Notes: generated by a model from the letters alone, not told the origin. A DNA stretch of 64,000 bases from a virus (IMGVR_UViG_3300021142_000008:1-64000); one strand, 5' to 3'; positions 30,921-39,562 are shown, counted from the stretch's first letter. Made by a program: numbers and translations.

Positions 30921-31082
30921 ATGTTGAAATGGTTGAGAAAAAGATTGTCAAGTGAGGAAGTCATTCAACTAAGAAAAAGAGTGGTGGAACTTGAAGAAAA
31001 GCTTGTGGAAAGTCAAAAAAACATTGACCGAACCAACGCTTATTGGAAAAGAAAGTATTTTGCTGTTAGCAAAAAAAGCTAG
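30921..31082 (+). CDS. Small coiled-coil protein
   Basis: 53 aa (MLKWLRKRLSSEEVIQLRKR). Basic amphipathic helix followed by a coiled coil (VVELEEKLVESQKNIDRTN). Unknown. Confidence 0.55.
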   Translation: MLKWLRKRLSSEEVIQLRKRVVELEEKLVESQKNIDRTNAYWKRKYFAVSKKS

Positions 31083-31170
31083 TTATAGCTCTATAATCCG
31101 CTGATTATCAAGTAGATACAACGTTATATTAAGATGTTAGTTAACTTTGGTTAACCAAAACTTAAAAAAC

Positions 31171-31434
31171 ATGTTGTACCAACTACCAAGCGGAAAGGTC
31201 ATAGAAATGAGTGTTGAACAATATTTAGATATGTCTGACGAACAGCTTCAAAACTTAATAGCTCACAATCACGGTGAGGTGTTAGAAGATCCATGGTTTG
31301 GATCTACGTTGACAAAGATGGTTTTATCTGCTGCTGAAGATGAAGACTATCTTGCTGATCTGACAGATCTACCTAATGTTGAAAAATATACAGATCTTGA
31401 CATAGACTACACAATAACTGGTTTAGAAGATTAA
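31171..31434 (+). CDS. Small acidic protein
   Basis: 87 aa from MLYQLPSGKVIEMSVEQYLD, after an A-rich leader; a TTG start at 31147 is less likely. Acidic, helical. Followed by a strong terminator. Confidence 0.65.
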   Translation: MLYQLPSGKVIEMSVEQYLDMSDEQLQNLIAHNHGEVLEDPWFGSTLTKMVLSAAEDEDYLADLTDLPNVEKYTDLDIDYTITGLED

Positions 31435-31437
31435 CAC

Positions 31438-31466
31438 AAGCCCCGGAAGTCTCTGGGGCTTTTTTA
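31438..31466 (+). terminator. Rho-independent terminator
   Basis: AAGCCCC-ggaagtctct-GGGGCTT followed by TTTTATT. Confidence 0.82.
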
Positions 31467-31486
31467 TTAACCAAGCTTTGTAAATT

Positions 31487-31951
31487 ATGAGTAAAGTTGT
31501 AATTAAAGCGGACAAACAGGGAAGCATTATTAATGTATATCCTAATAAGCCCGAGTATGGGTCTATCCGCGTAGAACAAATACTTCTTGTTATAAATGAC
31601 AGGGGGTGGTTACGCAAAGCTAAAAGATCAGCTTTTATCAAAGGTAAAATTGAAGATCTTTTAGAGTGTAACTATAAAGATGGTGATAAAGTGAACGGTA
31701 AAATCGTAGTTGTAGAGTCATTGATACCCCCACAACCAGACTCTCCAGAGAAAAATCTTAAGATGGCTGGAGATACTGGTGTAGTGTGTACTATTGATGG
31801 ACAACCGATTTATAGAGAATGTTACTTTACACCTAACGAAGACGCTCGAGATGAGTTTATCGCGCATGATAACTCAACCGAGATAAAACAAGCCCAATCA
31901 GCATCTAAAACAATGAGTCTTTTAAGTAAGAACATTGACGCAGATCTATAG
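31487..31951 (+). CDS. Hypothetical protein
   Basis: 154 aa, beta-rich N-terminal two thirds (KADKQGSIINVYPNKPEYGS; DKVNGKIVVVESLIP) and a helical end. OB-like in appearance, but unproven. Flanked by terminators on both sides, so transcribed alone. Confidence 0.7.
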   Translation: MSKVVIKADKQGSIINVYPNKPEYGSIRVEQILLVINDRGWLRKAKRSAFIKGKIEDLLECNYKDGDKVNGKIVVVESLIPPQPDSPEKNLKMAGDTGVVCTIDGQPIYRECYFTPNEDARDEFIAHDNSTEIKQAQSASKTMSLLSKNIDADL

Positions 31952-31968
31952 GCGTATTATTTATTTGA

Positions 31969-32001
31969 AAAAGGCTCTATAACACATAGAGCCTTTTTAT
32001 T
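31969..32001 (+). terminator. Rho-independent terminator
   Basis: AAAAAGGCTCTAT / ATAGAGCCTTTTT with a short AACAC loop. Confidence 0.85.
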
Positions 32002-32026
32002 TCTCACACATTATAAAAAGAATATT

Positions 32027-32557
32027 ATGAATCCGAACAAAACAATCTCGGCTTCGGCTACAGGCGTACTTATATGTTACGCAGATTCACAGAAACATCA
32101 GTGGATGTATTATGATAACAAAACCAACCCAAACAATAAACACTATCCAGCTAAGGGCGTGTCTAAGTATCAACAATTAGAGTTTAAAAGCTTTAATAAA
32201 ACACAACAACAACTTTATAATCAGGTTGTTTATGGGTTGAGTAGTTATTCTGAATCAGAATTAGCGGAGTTATCTCCAGCTAAAAAGAGAAAGATAACTG
32301 ACTTGTTTAATAAGACACAAATCCTTTTAAATCTTTGGAAACAAGAAATCATTAACGAAAGTGTTAATAGCTTTCTTAGTAAGATGTTTCCTAACAGTAG
32401 AGTTGTAAAAGACTTAGCTGAAATGAAGGATGTTGATAACAAGATCAAGAACAAAATGTCTTTTAAAGAACTTAAGATTACACGAGTGATGATCGCCACC
32501 AGACTTGTGGAAGCTAAAATCCTTCCTGTAAACTTTTTTAATTTAGGCGTATGTTAA
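32027..32557 (+). CDS. Hypothetical protein
   Basis: 176 aa. N-terminal ~50 residues beta-like (SASATGVLICYADSQKHQWM), then helical and basic (PAKKRKITDLFNKTQILLNL). Overlaps the HNH gene by 7 nt. Unknown. Confidence 0.68.
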   Translation: MNPNKTISASATGVLICYADSQKHQWMYYDNKTNPNNKHYPAKGVSKYQQLEFKSFNKTQQQLYNQVVYGLSSYSESELAELSPAKKRKITDLFNKTQILLNLWKQEIINESVNSFLSKMFPNSRVVKDLAEMKDVDNKIKNKMSFKELKITRVMIATRLVEAKILPVNFFNLGVC

Positions 32558-32970
32558 GTAAACTTAAAATGTGTACCGGTTGTAACAAACTCAAACACAT
32601 CTGGAAGTCTCTTGGGAAAAAAGAAAAACTATGTCAGGAGTGCTGGAGTAACATCCAGCCTCCCAAAAGTATTGATAGATCTACTACCAAAATAGCTCCA
32701 GTTAGCAAGAAAAAGAAAGAAGAACTATCTGTATACAGTAAGCTTAGAGAAGCTTTCCTTGTAGCTAAGCCTCATTGTGAAGCTAAGCTTGTAGGATGCA
32801 CAGGTATTTCCACTGATGTTCACCATAAAAAAGGCCGTGGTGAATATATGTTGAAGGTTGGTACATGGTTAGCTGCATGTAGATCTTGTCATACATACAT
32901 CGAGCTTCACCCTGAAGAAGCTAAAGAGTTGGGTCTTAGTGAATCACGTTTAAACAAAGAAGATGAATAA
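32551..32970 (+). CDS. HNH nuclease-like protein with zinc ribbons
   Basis: 139 aa. N-terminal zinc ribbon (CTGCNKL, CQEC), middle helix, then an HNH-type core: CEAKLVGCTGISTDVHHKKG (the HH of the first strand) and CRSCHTYIELHPEEAKELG. Similar phage proteins are annotated as HNH/NinG-like recombination endonucleases; here it is in an operon and need not be a homing enzyme. Confidence 0.75.
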   Translation: MLSKLKMCTGCNKLKHIWKSLGKKEKLCQECWSNIQPPKSIDRSTTKIAPVSKKKKEELSVYSKLREAFLVAKPHCEAKLVGCTGISTDVHHKKGRGEYMLKVGTWLAACRSCHTYIELHPEEAKELGLSESRLNKEDE

Positions 32971-33214
32971 GATAGAAAAAGAACATTACTATATAGCTGA
33001 AGATTATCATACAGATAATAATTGTGAAAGTGAGGCTTTAGAAAATTTAGAAGTAACCTTAAAACACATGAAAGGTTTTGCTGAGTATGTTGCTGAACAT
33101 TATTATGGTTATGTTATCAATAGTGAGATAAAATGGACAAAAAAGTTTGGTCAACTACTAGATGTTCTTTTTACCACAGAAGAACTTATTAAAGAATACA
33201 TTAAAACATTATAA
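32963..33214 (+). CDS. Hypothetical protein
   Basis: 83 aa, helical and acidic (EHYYIAEDYHTDNNCESEAL). Overlaps the HNH gene by 8 nt. Unknown. Confidence 0.65.
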   Translation: MNKIEKEHYYIAEDYHTDNNCESEALENLEVTLKHMKGFAEYVAEHYYGYVINSEIKWTKKFGQLLDVLFTTEELIKEYIKTL

Positions 33215-33217
33215 ATC

Positions 33218-33457
33218 ATGTCTAAAAGAAGAAACCTTAGTGGTATATACATCTTCCACAAATTTGAAGATGAAGACAGAAGAAAGCCTACGTGCTTTGA
33301 AGACTGTCCTATAGAAAAGCAAGATGAGTGGTTAAGCTCTCTTGATCCAGAAGCAGTTAAAAACCTAGCTAAACATTTAGCTGGTACAATAAAAGAAATT
33401 GGTAATCAACTAGACCTAGTAAGAGGGGATAGTACAACTGAAGATGATGAGTATTAA
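33218..33457 (+). CDS. Hypothetical protein
   Basis: 79 aa, charged helical (MSKRRNLSGIYIFHKFEDED). Starts 3 nt after the previous stop. Unknown. Confidence 0.62.
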   Translation: MSKRRNLSGIYIFHKFEDEDRRKPTCFEDCPIEKQDEWLSSLDPEAVKNLAKHLAGTIKEIGNQLDLVRGDSTTEDDEY

Positions 33458-33716
33458 AATACCAACAGCTAAAGATTTCCTTTTTACAATCAAAGAAGAT
33501 TGGAAAAAGAATACACCTGCTACAGAACAAACCACTGTAGCTGATGTTTTAAAAGGTGTTCAGTATAGAGCTATGATAGAGTTTGCTCAGATGCATGTTA
33601 AAGCTGCTGTAAAAGAACAAATACGAGTAGAAAACAGACCAATGAGTGATGAAGATCTTAATGAACTTACAGAAGAAGCTTTGAAGAACACATATCCATT
33701 AACTAATATTGTTTAA
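33444..33716 (+). CDS. Hypothetical protein
   Basis: 90 aa, helical (PTAKDFLFTIKEDWKKNTPA). Overlaps the preceding gene by 14 nt; a start at the second Met reduces this. Unknown. Confidence 0.62.
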   Translation: MMSIKIPTAKDFLFTIKEDWKKNTPATEQTTVADVLKGVQYRAMIEFAQMHVKAAVKEQIRVENRPMSDEDLNELTEEALKNTYPLTNIV

Positions 33717-33718
33717 CT

Positions 33719-33937
33719 ATGATACTAACATTAGGTGCATTAAAAGAACAAGTGGATCGTGCTATAGAACAGAATGAGAGAAACTCAAAGCTTATGGTTT
33801 GTATTCCTAATAACAAAGGTGGAATGGGTGGTACTCAAGTCACTGGAGTGGTTAATGCAAGAAAAGGCTTTGATTGGGACAATGGTAAATTTATAATATA
33901 TCCAGAGGTTCCTATGATTGAACAAACAAAACATTAA
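33719..33937 (+). CDS. Hypothetical protein
   Basis: 72 aa, small alpha/beta (LKEQVDRAIEQNERNSKLMV; GTQVTGVVNARKGFDW). Eight nt upstream of the NAD module and probably co-transcribed with it. Unknown. Confidence 0.62.
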   Translation: MILTLGALKEQVDRAIEQNERNSKLMVCIPNNKGGMGGTQVTGVVNARKGFDWDNGKFIIYPEVPMIEQTKH

Positions 33938-33945
33938 CAAAAGTT

Positions 33946-34752
33946 ATGAAACAGATAGATCTGAACCACCAACAAAGGGTTAGCTTAAAGCTTTTTCCGG
34001 ACAATCAACCTCATGTCAATGTTATAGACGTAAACGAGGGAGATGAAGTAGAGGTTAGTTGCGCCTTAAGAAGCAGCTTAGATATGATGCATCTACTCGA
34101 AGTGAGTAATGCGTTGGATCACCTATTCGCTAAGAAGAAGGTGTTAGTTATTCCCTATCTTATAGCCGCGCGCTTTGATAGAGTGATGGAAGATGGAGAC
34201 TCTTGTGACCTGGAAGTGGTTGCTGAGTTGATCAACATGTGTAAGTTTGAAAAGGTCGTGTTATATGATGTGCACTCTGATGTAGCTAAAGCTCTCATCA
34301 AGAACAGTGTAAACATCTCAAACAAGGTTTTAGTAGATGCTTATAACAAACCAGATTCTATACTCATCTGTCCAGATGCTGGCGCTGTAAAGAAAGTGGG
34401 AAAATACTTAGAATGGAACAAGAACATCGTTGATGTTGTCTATTGTACAAAAACAAGAGACTTAAGCAATGGAAAGATTGATCTTAAAGTGTTGGAGCCT
34501 GAAAAGTGTACAGGAAAAAATTGTGTCATCATTGATGACTTATGTGACGGAGGCGGCACCTTTGTTGGTATAGCCAGTCAGATAAAACCAGCGTTTCTTA
34601 CACTGATAGTGACTCATGGTATATTCTCTAAAGGATTTAAAACTCTTTCAGAGCACGATATAAACCATATCATCACATCTGATAGTTATCGTTTTACCAA
34701 TAGTAATAGTTTTATCACCACAATACCTTTTACACCATGTATAACGAAATAG
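33946..34752 (+). CDS. PRPP-synthetase-like pyrophosphokinase (Prs- or Adps-type)
   Basis: 268 aa, shorter than cellular ribose-phosphate pyrophosphokinase (~310). Family motifs in order: AARFDRV (residues 74-80, matching the ARQDR loop), LYDVHSD (106-112, matching LDLHS), CPDAGAVKK (142-150), and the ribose-phosphate binding loop IIDDLCDGGGTF (195-206). It could make PRPP for the NAMPT-like enzyme two genes on. Alternatively it could be an ADP-ribose pyrophosphokinase of the phage NAD+ reconstitution pathway NARP1, whose enzymes belong to this family. Sequence reading alone cannot decide. Overlaps the macro-domain gene by 16 nt. Confidence 0.82.
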   Translation: MKQIDLNHQQRVSLKLFPDNQPHVNVIDVNEGDEVEVSCALRSSLDMMHLLEVSNALDHLFAKKKVLVIPYLIAARFDRVMEDGDSCDLEVVAELINMCKFEKVVLYDVHSDVAKALIKNSVNISNKVLVDAYNKPDSILICPDAGAVKKVGKYLEWNKNIVDVVYCTKTRDLSNGKIDLKVLEPEKCTGKNCVIIDDLCDGGGTFVGIASQIKPAFLTLIVTHGIFSKGFKTLSEHDINHIITSDSYRFTNSNSFITTIPFTPCITK

Positions 34753-35204
34753 AAGGTGATTTGATAAAGCTGGCTAAAGAAGGACACTTTGATGTCATTG
34801 CCCACGGATGTAACTGTTTCTGTAGGATGAAACGAGGAATCGCTCCACAGATGGCTGCAGCTTTTGGTTGTGATGTATTCAAGCTGGAAGATGTTAAATA
34901 CTCTGGTGATATAAACAAGCTTGGACAAATAGACGTTGTCTTAATATCTAGAAAAGATCTAGCTAAAGCAGTGTATGTTGTCAACGCTTATACACAATAT
35001 CAGTGGAGTACAGAGACAAAACCTTTTGATTATGAAGCGTTTACGCTTTGTATGAGAAAGATGAACGCTATCTTTAGAGGAAAACACATTGGTCTTCCTC
35101 AAATTGGCTCCCATTTGGCCGGGGGGAATTGGGATCTTATCAAACCTATTATTGAAAAAGAACTAAGAAACTGTGATGTCACAGTTGTTATTTACAAACC
35201 ATAA
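34737..35204 (+). CDS. Macro-domain protein (ADP-ribose binding or processing)
   Basis: 155 aa, a single macro domain: GDLIKLAKEGHFDVIAHGCN (residues 8-27, with the adenine-binding Asp and the substrate Asn), then RGIAPQM, and the phosphate loop GLPQIGSHLAGGNW (near 116-129). It resembles ADP-ribose-1''-phosphate phosphatases (Poa1 type). Located between, and tightly coupled to, the Prs-like and NAMPT-like genes, so its ligand is probably an ADP-ribose derivative arising in that pathway. Confidence 0.85.
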   Translation: MYNEIEGDLIKLAKEGHFDVIAHGCNCFCRMKRGIAPQMAAAFGCDVFKLEDVKYSGDINKLGQIDVVLISRKDLAKAVYVVNAYTQYQWSTETKPFDYEAFTLCMRKMNAIFRGKHIGLPQIGSHLAGGNWDLIKPIIEKELRNCDVTVVIYKP

Positions 35205-35215
35205 AAATATTTAAT

Positions 35216-36925
35216 ATGAATCCATTGTTATTAACAGATGGTTATAAGACAGGACATCATCAACAATATCCTGAAGGAACAAGTTTGGTGTTTTCTAATT
35301 TTACTCCAAGAAGTAATAAATACGCTCCAAAAGGGTGTGATAAAGTTGTATCTTTTGGTCAACAAATGATTGTTAAACAGATATACGAAGCTTTTGATAA
35401 TGATTTTTTCTCTAAACCAAAAGAAGAAGTTTGTGGAGAAATGAAAAGAGAGCTTTCTATGTATCTAAATACAAACTATGATGTTTCTCATTTTGAAGCT
35501 TTACATGATCTTGGGTATTTACCTGTTGAAATCAGAGCTATAGAAGAAGGAAACTTTGTAGATATTAGAGTGCCTGTGTTATGTATACATAACACTCACT
35601 CAGACTTTTATTGGGTTACTAATTATTTAGAAACAATCATTTCTAATCTATTATGGAAACCACTTACATCAGCTACTATAGCTAGTACATATCGTAAGGT
35701 GTTAACTAGTTGGATGGAAAAAACTGATAAAGAAAAAGCTTGGTTTATTGACTGGCAAGGACATGACTTTTCTATGAGAGGAATGGATTCAGTTGATGCT
35801 GTAATCAGCTCAGGTTTGGGTCACGCTACATCATTTAAAGGATCAGACTCACTTCCTGTTATACATGGTGCTAGAAAGTATTATGGAGAAACTGGAGTGG
35901 TAGTTGGATCTGTTAATGCTACTGAACACTCAGTAATGTGTGCGGGAAGCAAAGATGATGAAATAGAAACCTTTAGTAGACTATTAGAAACCTATCCTAC
36001 GGGGATATTATCAATAGTATCAGATACTTGGGATCTATGGAAAGTATGTACTGAGCATATTGTAACGTTGAAAGAAGAGATTTTAGCACGTGATGGTAAA
36101 CTAGTTATTCGCCCTGACTCAGGAGATCCGGTTGATATTATTTGTGGTGAAAATGAATCATATCGTGTAATTTCTAAAGAAGATATAGATAAACCATATA
36201 TCTTACCAGAAGGACAGAAATTTATTTTTATTGAAGAATCTTCAGATACAAATCAATCTTTTTATACCAAAACAAAAGATGGATATATCCCTTATGAAAG
36301 ATTATCAAAAAATAAAGGAGTAATAGAACTACTTTGGGAAGTATTTGGAGGTACTATAACTGATCAAGGTTATAAAGTACTAGATCCACATATTGGAGCT
36401 ATTTATGGTGATAGTATCACTATTGATAGAGCAAACGAAATCTGTAAACGTTTAGAAGCTAAAGGATTTGCTTCAACAAATATTGTATTAGGTGTTGGTT
36501 CATTTACCTATCAGTATAACACTAGAGATACATTTGGTTTTGCGATGAAAGCTACTTATGTAGAAGTTTTAGAACGTACAGGAAGATGTTCTATGGGTGG
36601 AATCAATGCTCATAACGGTTGTCCAGATCATGGTAATGGGGAAATATGTGGAGATTTTGAAGAAACATGTGTGTCTCCAGATTATAAACTTGTTGGTAGA
36701 GAAATCTTTAAAGATCCTATCACTGATGATGGTGTTAAGAAAAGCGCTAAAGGTTTATTAATGGTTACACAAGATGCTGATGGACATTACATCCTTAAAG
36801 ATCAGGTGTCTTGGGCCGATGTAAACTCTTCAGAAAATAAGCTGCAGGTCATCTTTAAAGATGGAAAGTTCTACAACGAAACAACGCTTACAGCTATCCG
36901 CCAAAGACTTGGTATAACCGCATAA
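35216..36925 (+). CDS. Nicotinamide phosphoribosyltransferase-like enzyme (NAMPT/NadV or Namat type)
   Basis: 569 aa, somewhat longer than NAMPT (~490). Family motifs: LTDGYKTGHHQQYP (6-19), GHDFSMRG, VNATEHSVMC, IRPDSGDP (near 300), GGTITDQGYKVL, and a C-terminal GREIFKDPITDDG. Cellular enzymes join nicotinamide to PRPP to give NMN. The phage NARP1 variant (Namat) instead joins nicotinamide to ADPR-pyrophosphate, giving NAD+ directly. No NMN adenylyltransferase gene was seen in the window, which favours the second possibility slightly. An insertion around residues 315-365 is phage-specific. Confidence 0.85.
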   Translation: MNPLLLTDGYKTGHHQQYPEGTSLVFSNFTPRSNKYAPKGCDKVVSFGQQMIVKQIYEAFDNDFFSKPKEEVCGEMKRELSMYLNTNYDVSHFEALHDLGYLPVEIRAIEEGNFVDIRVPVLCIHNTHSDFYWVTNYLETIISNLLWKPLTSATIASTYRKVLTSWMEKTDKEKAWFIDWQGHDFSMRGMDSVDAVISSGLGHATSFKGSDSLPVIHGARKYYGETGVVVGSVNATEHSVMCAGSKDDEIETFSRLLETYPTGILSIVSDTWDLWKVCTEHIVTLKEEILARDGKLVIRPDSGDPVDIICGENESYRVISKEDIDKPYILPEGQKFIFIEESSDTNQSFYTKTKDGYIPYERLSKNKGVIELLWEVFGGTITDQGYKVLDPHIGAIYGDSITIDRANEICKRLEAKGFASTNIVLGVGSFTYQYNTRDTFGFAMKATYVEVLERTGRCSMGGINAHNGCPDHGNGEICGDFEETCVSPDYKLVGREIFKDPITDDGVKKSAKGLLMVTQDADGHYILKDQVSWADVNSSENKLQVIFKDGKFYNETTLTAIRQRLGITA

Positions 36926-36939
36926 AAATCGTACATTTG
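36909..36939 (+). promoter_or_regulatory. Bacteroidota-type promoter
   Basis: TTG (36909-36911), 20 nt, TACATTTG (36932-36939). Lies at the 3' end of the NAMPT-like gene and points to the helicase unit. Confidence 0.62.
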
Positions 36940-36945
36940 TAGACT

Positions 36946-37059
36946 ATGAGTAATAAGCGCGAGCAAGTACAAAATGAGTCTCTCGAGATAGCTTTAGAAA
37001 ATCCAAGATGTACTATTGCTTTGTCGATGGGTTTATTTGTAAAAGTAAATAAAAAGTGA
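36946..37059 (+). pseudogene. Truncated duplicate of the helicase N-terminus
   Basis: 37-codon frame. KREQVQNESLEIALENPRCT continuing to IALSMG aligns with the start of the adjacent helicase (TREDIQNECLQIMLDTPRAT, AAVSMG), up to the first half of Walker A. It then diverges to LFVKVNKK and stops. The stop overlaps the helicase start as GTGA. It could be a remnant of a duplication or replacement, or now a leader peptide that couples translation. Confidence 0.6.
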
Positions 37060-38168
37060 AAATTAAAAAAACTAGAGAAGATATTCAAAATGAATGTTTA
37101 CAAATAATGTTAGATACCCCAAGAGCTACTGCGGCAGTCTCCATGGGAGTTGGTAAAACTCTTGTAGGACTGAGATATTTACAGAGTTTATGGCTCACAA
37201 AAAAGATTCGTAAAAAAATCTTGATTGTGGGCCCTAAACTATCTGTATTCCAAACCTGGAAAGACGAAGCTGCTAAACATAATGTTCTAAAAGACATCAT
37301 GGATAACATAGACTTTGTCACTTACATCTCTCTTAAGAAACAAAATCCAAATGATTATAGTGTTGTTGTGTTCGATGAGGTTCACAATCTTCTCTATTCA
37401 CATCTATCTTTTCTAACATTCTACACTGGAAGAATACTGGGACTAACCGGTACTCCGCCACGATATGAAAACGGTGAGAAAGGAAAGATGGTGGCTAGCG
37501 CATGTCCTGTTAAATATACGTATATAACAGATGACGCTATAGATGATCAGATTTTAAATGACTATCGTATCATCGTTCACAGAATGTCGCTGTCTTCAGC
37601 AAAGACAATCAAGGTGATGAAGAAAGACGGTGGGCATTTCTATAAGTCTGAAGTGAACGACTATAACTATTGGAGTGACACTATATTGGCTGCTACTAGT
37701 AAAAAAGCTTCACAGATAGCTACTATCATGCGCATGAAGAGTTTAATGAGCGGGCCCACAAAAGAAGCCTATGCTAAAAAACTAGCCCTAAGTATTGATG
37801 AAAAGTGTCTAATATTTTGTAACACACAAGAACAAGCTGAAAGACTCTCTCCATATCCTATACATGCTAATCATGAAGACAGTGATGTCAATCTTGAGAA
37901 GCTAAAGAATGGAGATATTAACCAGGCTTCTTGTGTTCTTCAGCTTAATGAGGGTGTAAATATTCCTAACCTTCGCGCAGGTATCATTCTACATGCGTAC
38001 GGAAACGAACGTAAGAGTGCACAGCGTATAGGTAGGTTTCTAAGACTTAATCCTAAAGACATGGCCGTGATTCACATATTGTGTTATAAAGATACAGTGG
38101 ATGATCTATGGGTAAAAGAAGCTTTAAAAGGCTTTGATTCAACAAAAATAAAATACTTCGATGTATGA
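37056..38168 (+). CDS. Superfamily 2 DNA helicase
   Basis: 370 aa, GTG start overlapping the preceding stop (GTGA). Motif I SMGVGKT (29-35), motif II VVFDEVHNLL, motif III LGLTGTPP, motif IV LIFCNTQEQAERL, motif VI QRIGRFLR. Short compared with Snf2-type enzymes; typical phage replication/recombination helicase. Overlaps the next gene by 4 nt. Confidence 0.88.
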   Translation: MKIKKTREDIQNECLQIMLDTPRATAAVSMGVGKTLVGLRYLQSLWLTKKIRKKILIVGPKLSVFQTWKDEAAKHNVLKDIMDNIDFVTYISLKKQNPNDYSVVVFDEVHNLLYSHLSFLTFYTGRILGLTGTPPRYENGEKGKMVASACPVKYTYITDDAIDDQILNDYRIIVHRMSLSSAKTIKVMKKDGGHFYKSEVNDYNYWSDTILAATSKKASQIATIMRMKSLMSGPTKEAYAKKLALSIDEKCLIFCNTQEQAERLSPYPIHANHEDSDVNLEKLKNGDINQASCVLQLNEGVNIPNLRAGIILHAYGNERKSAQRIGRFLRLNPKDMAVIHILCYKDTVDDLWVKEALKGFDSTKIKYFDV

Positions 38169-38560
38169 CTGGATATTTTAACGGAAAGATGCGAAAGAAA
38201 AGAGGACGCTTAGAGTTTATATCTCTCGCGCTCTCAAAACAATTCGAGTTGTTTGTTTCCAAAGTGGAGGAGGGACAGATAGTTGAGTTCTTCTATGAAG
38301 CAACTCATGATGATGGAACCCTTCCACAATTGGCTAAGATTCACGCTATGTTAAAAACACTGTCAATACATACTGGAATCTCTGTAGAAGATCTTAAGCT
38401 TATGATAAAAGATCAAGCCGGACTTTGTCTAGCCCGGGAAGTATCCGGTAAAGAATACTTCCTAGCTAAATCATTCGGTGATTGTTCTAAAGAAGAACTA
38501 TCTCTAGCAATACAGGCGGCTATAGATCTGGGAGTACAGACGAACTGTCCTCTTCTATAG
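38165..38560 (+). CDS. Hypothetical protein, helicase-linked
   Basis: 131 aa. Basic N-terminus (NGKMRKKRGRLEFIS), then helical (LKTLSIHTGISVEDLKLMIK) ending with a short alpha/beta unit. ATGA overlap with the helicase suggests a recombination role, possibly NinB-like, but no motif confirms it. Its 3' end overlaps a convergent gene by 41 nt. Confidence 0.68.
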   Translation: MTGYFNGKMRKKRGRLEFISLALSKQFELFVSKVEEGQIVEFFYEATHDDGTLPQLAKIHAMLKTLSIHTGISVEDLKLMIKDQAGLCLAREVSGKEYFLAKSFGDCSKEELSLAIQAAIDLGVQTNCPLL

Positions 38561-38807
38561 TGAGGTTGTTTTTAATAGCTTCAGTTTCTATCTCTTTTAG
38601 TAGAGAAGCTATTGTAAGTATGTTAAACATCCAGGGTTCTAGCTCAGCATGATTTTGTTCTGTAGCTAGTTTATAAAACTTAGCTGTTTCTTCAGGTGTT
38701 CTACCTGAAGACAGATTGACTAACGTTTTCTGTAAAACCTCTATGAAACCTGTACCTAATGTGATGGTCACTTTAGCATCTTTCTTTATCGTAGTTACTT
38801 TTGACAT
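38520..38807 (-). CDS. Hypothetical protein, lone antisense gene
   Basis: 95 aa from MSKVTTIKKDAKVTITLGTG; a start at 38903 would run through the uracil-DNA glycosylase start and is rejected. Helical second half. Own promoter at 38822-38829. The only leftward gene between 11 and 44 kb. Confidence 0.62.
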   Translation of the reverse strand: MSKVTTIKKDAKVTITLGTGFIEVLQKTLVNLSSGRTPEETAKFYKLATEQNHAELEPWMFNILTIASLLKEIETEAIKNNLTIEEDSSSVLPDL

Positions 38808-38821
38808 AATAATTATTTCTA

Positions 38822-38829
38822 CAAAGATA
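38822..38829 (-). promoter_or_regulatory. -7 promoter box of the antisense gene
   Basis: Minus strand TATCTTTG, 15 nt before the ATG at 38807. Its first base overlaps the ATG (38829) of the divergent uracil-DNA glycosylase gene, so the two starts compete for the same 25 nt. Confidence 0.55.
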
Positions 38830-39545
38830 TGATAGAACAACCAAATCTCGAAGAGATCAAAGAAAAACTTATAGAAAAGCTTAAACCCACAGGCTGGGCC
38901 CATAAGCTAAAAGGATTTATCCAAAGTTCCGACTTTGATAAGATTATTAAGAAGCTCTATGATTTACGACAAGAAGGATTGAGATTTACTCCTCCTCTTA
39001 AGTATGTCTTTAGAGCGTTCGAGGAATGTCCTCTAGATCAACTTAAGGTTGTAATAGTGGGACAGGATCCATATCCGGGAATAAATATTTCCGATGGTAT
39101 GGCTTTTTCATGTGGTTTCACTGGTATTCCTCAGCCAAGTTTGAAAGAAATATTCAAACAACTGGAGAAGACAGTGTTTGAGGAATGGCCAACAAATCAG
39201 GATCCTAATCTGAAACGCTGGGCTAATCAGGGAGTGTTGTTATTAAACAGCGCTTTAACATGTCAGATTGACAAGCCTGGATCACATACAGCTATATGGA
39301 AAGACTTCGTTTCTTACACTATAGATATGCTGAATCTAACAAACAGTGGATTGGTTTTCATCTTATTAGGAAAACAAGCTCAAGAGCTTGAAGATATAAT
39401 AGGACAAAATCACCACATATTAAAAGCCAGTCATCCCGCATCAGCTGGGTATTCTGGTAAAGATTGGGACTGTAATAACGTCTTTAACGCTTGTAACAAG
39501 CTTATTAAAGGTATGAACGGACCAAGCTTTTGTATTAATTGGTAA
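38829..39545 (+). CDS. ung: Uracil-DNA glycosylase, family 1
   Basis: 238 aa. Catalytic water-activating loop GQDPYPG (78-84), LLLNSALTC, and the Leu-intercalation/His loop ASHPASAGYS near the C-terminus, all as in cellular Ung. Removes uracil from DNA. Ung is common in crAss-like phages. Confidence 0.93.
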   Translation: MIEQPNLEEIKEKLIEKLKPTGWAHKLKGFIQSSDFDKIIKKLYDLRQEGLRFTPPLKYVFRAFEECPLDQLKVVIVGQDPYPGINISDGMAFSCGFTGIPQPSLKEIFKQLEKTVFEEWPTNQDPNLKRWANQGVLLLNSALTCQIDKPGSHTAIWKDFVSYTIDMLNLTNSGLVFILLGKQAQELEDIIGQNHHILKASHPASAGYSGKDWDCNNVFNACNKLIKGMNGPSFCINW

Positions 39546-39562
39546 ATTTTTAAACAACAAAC

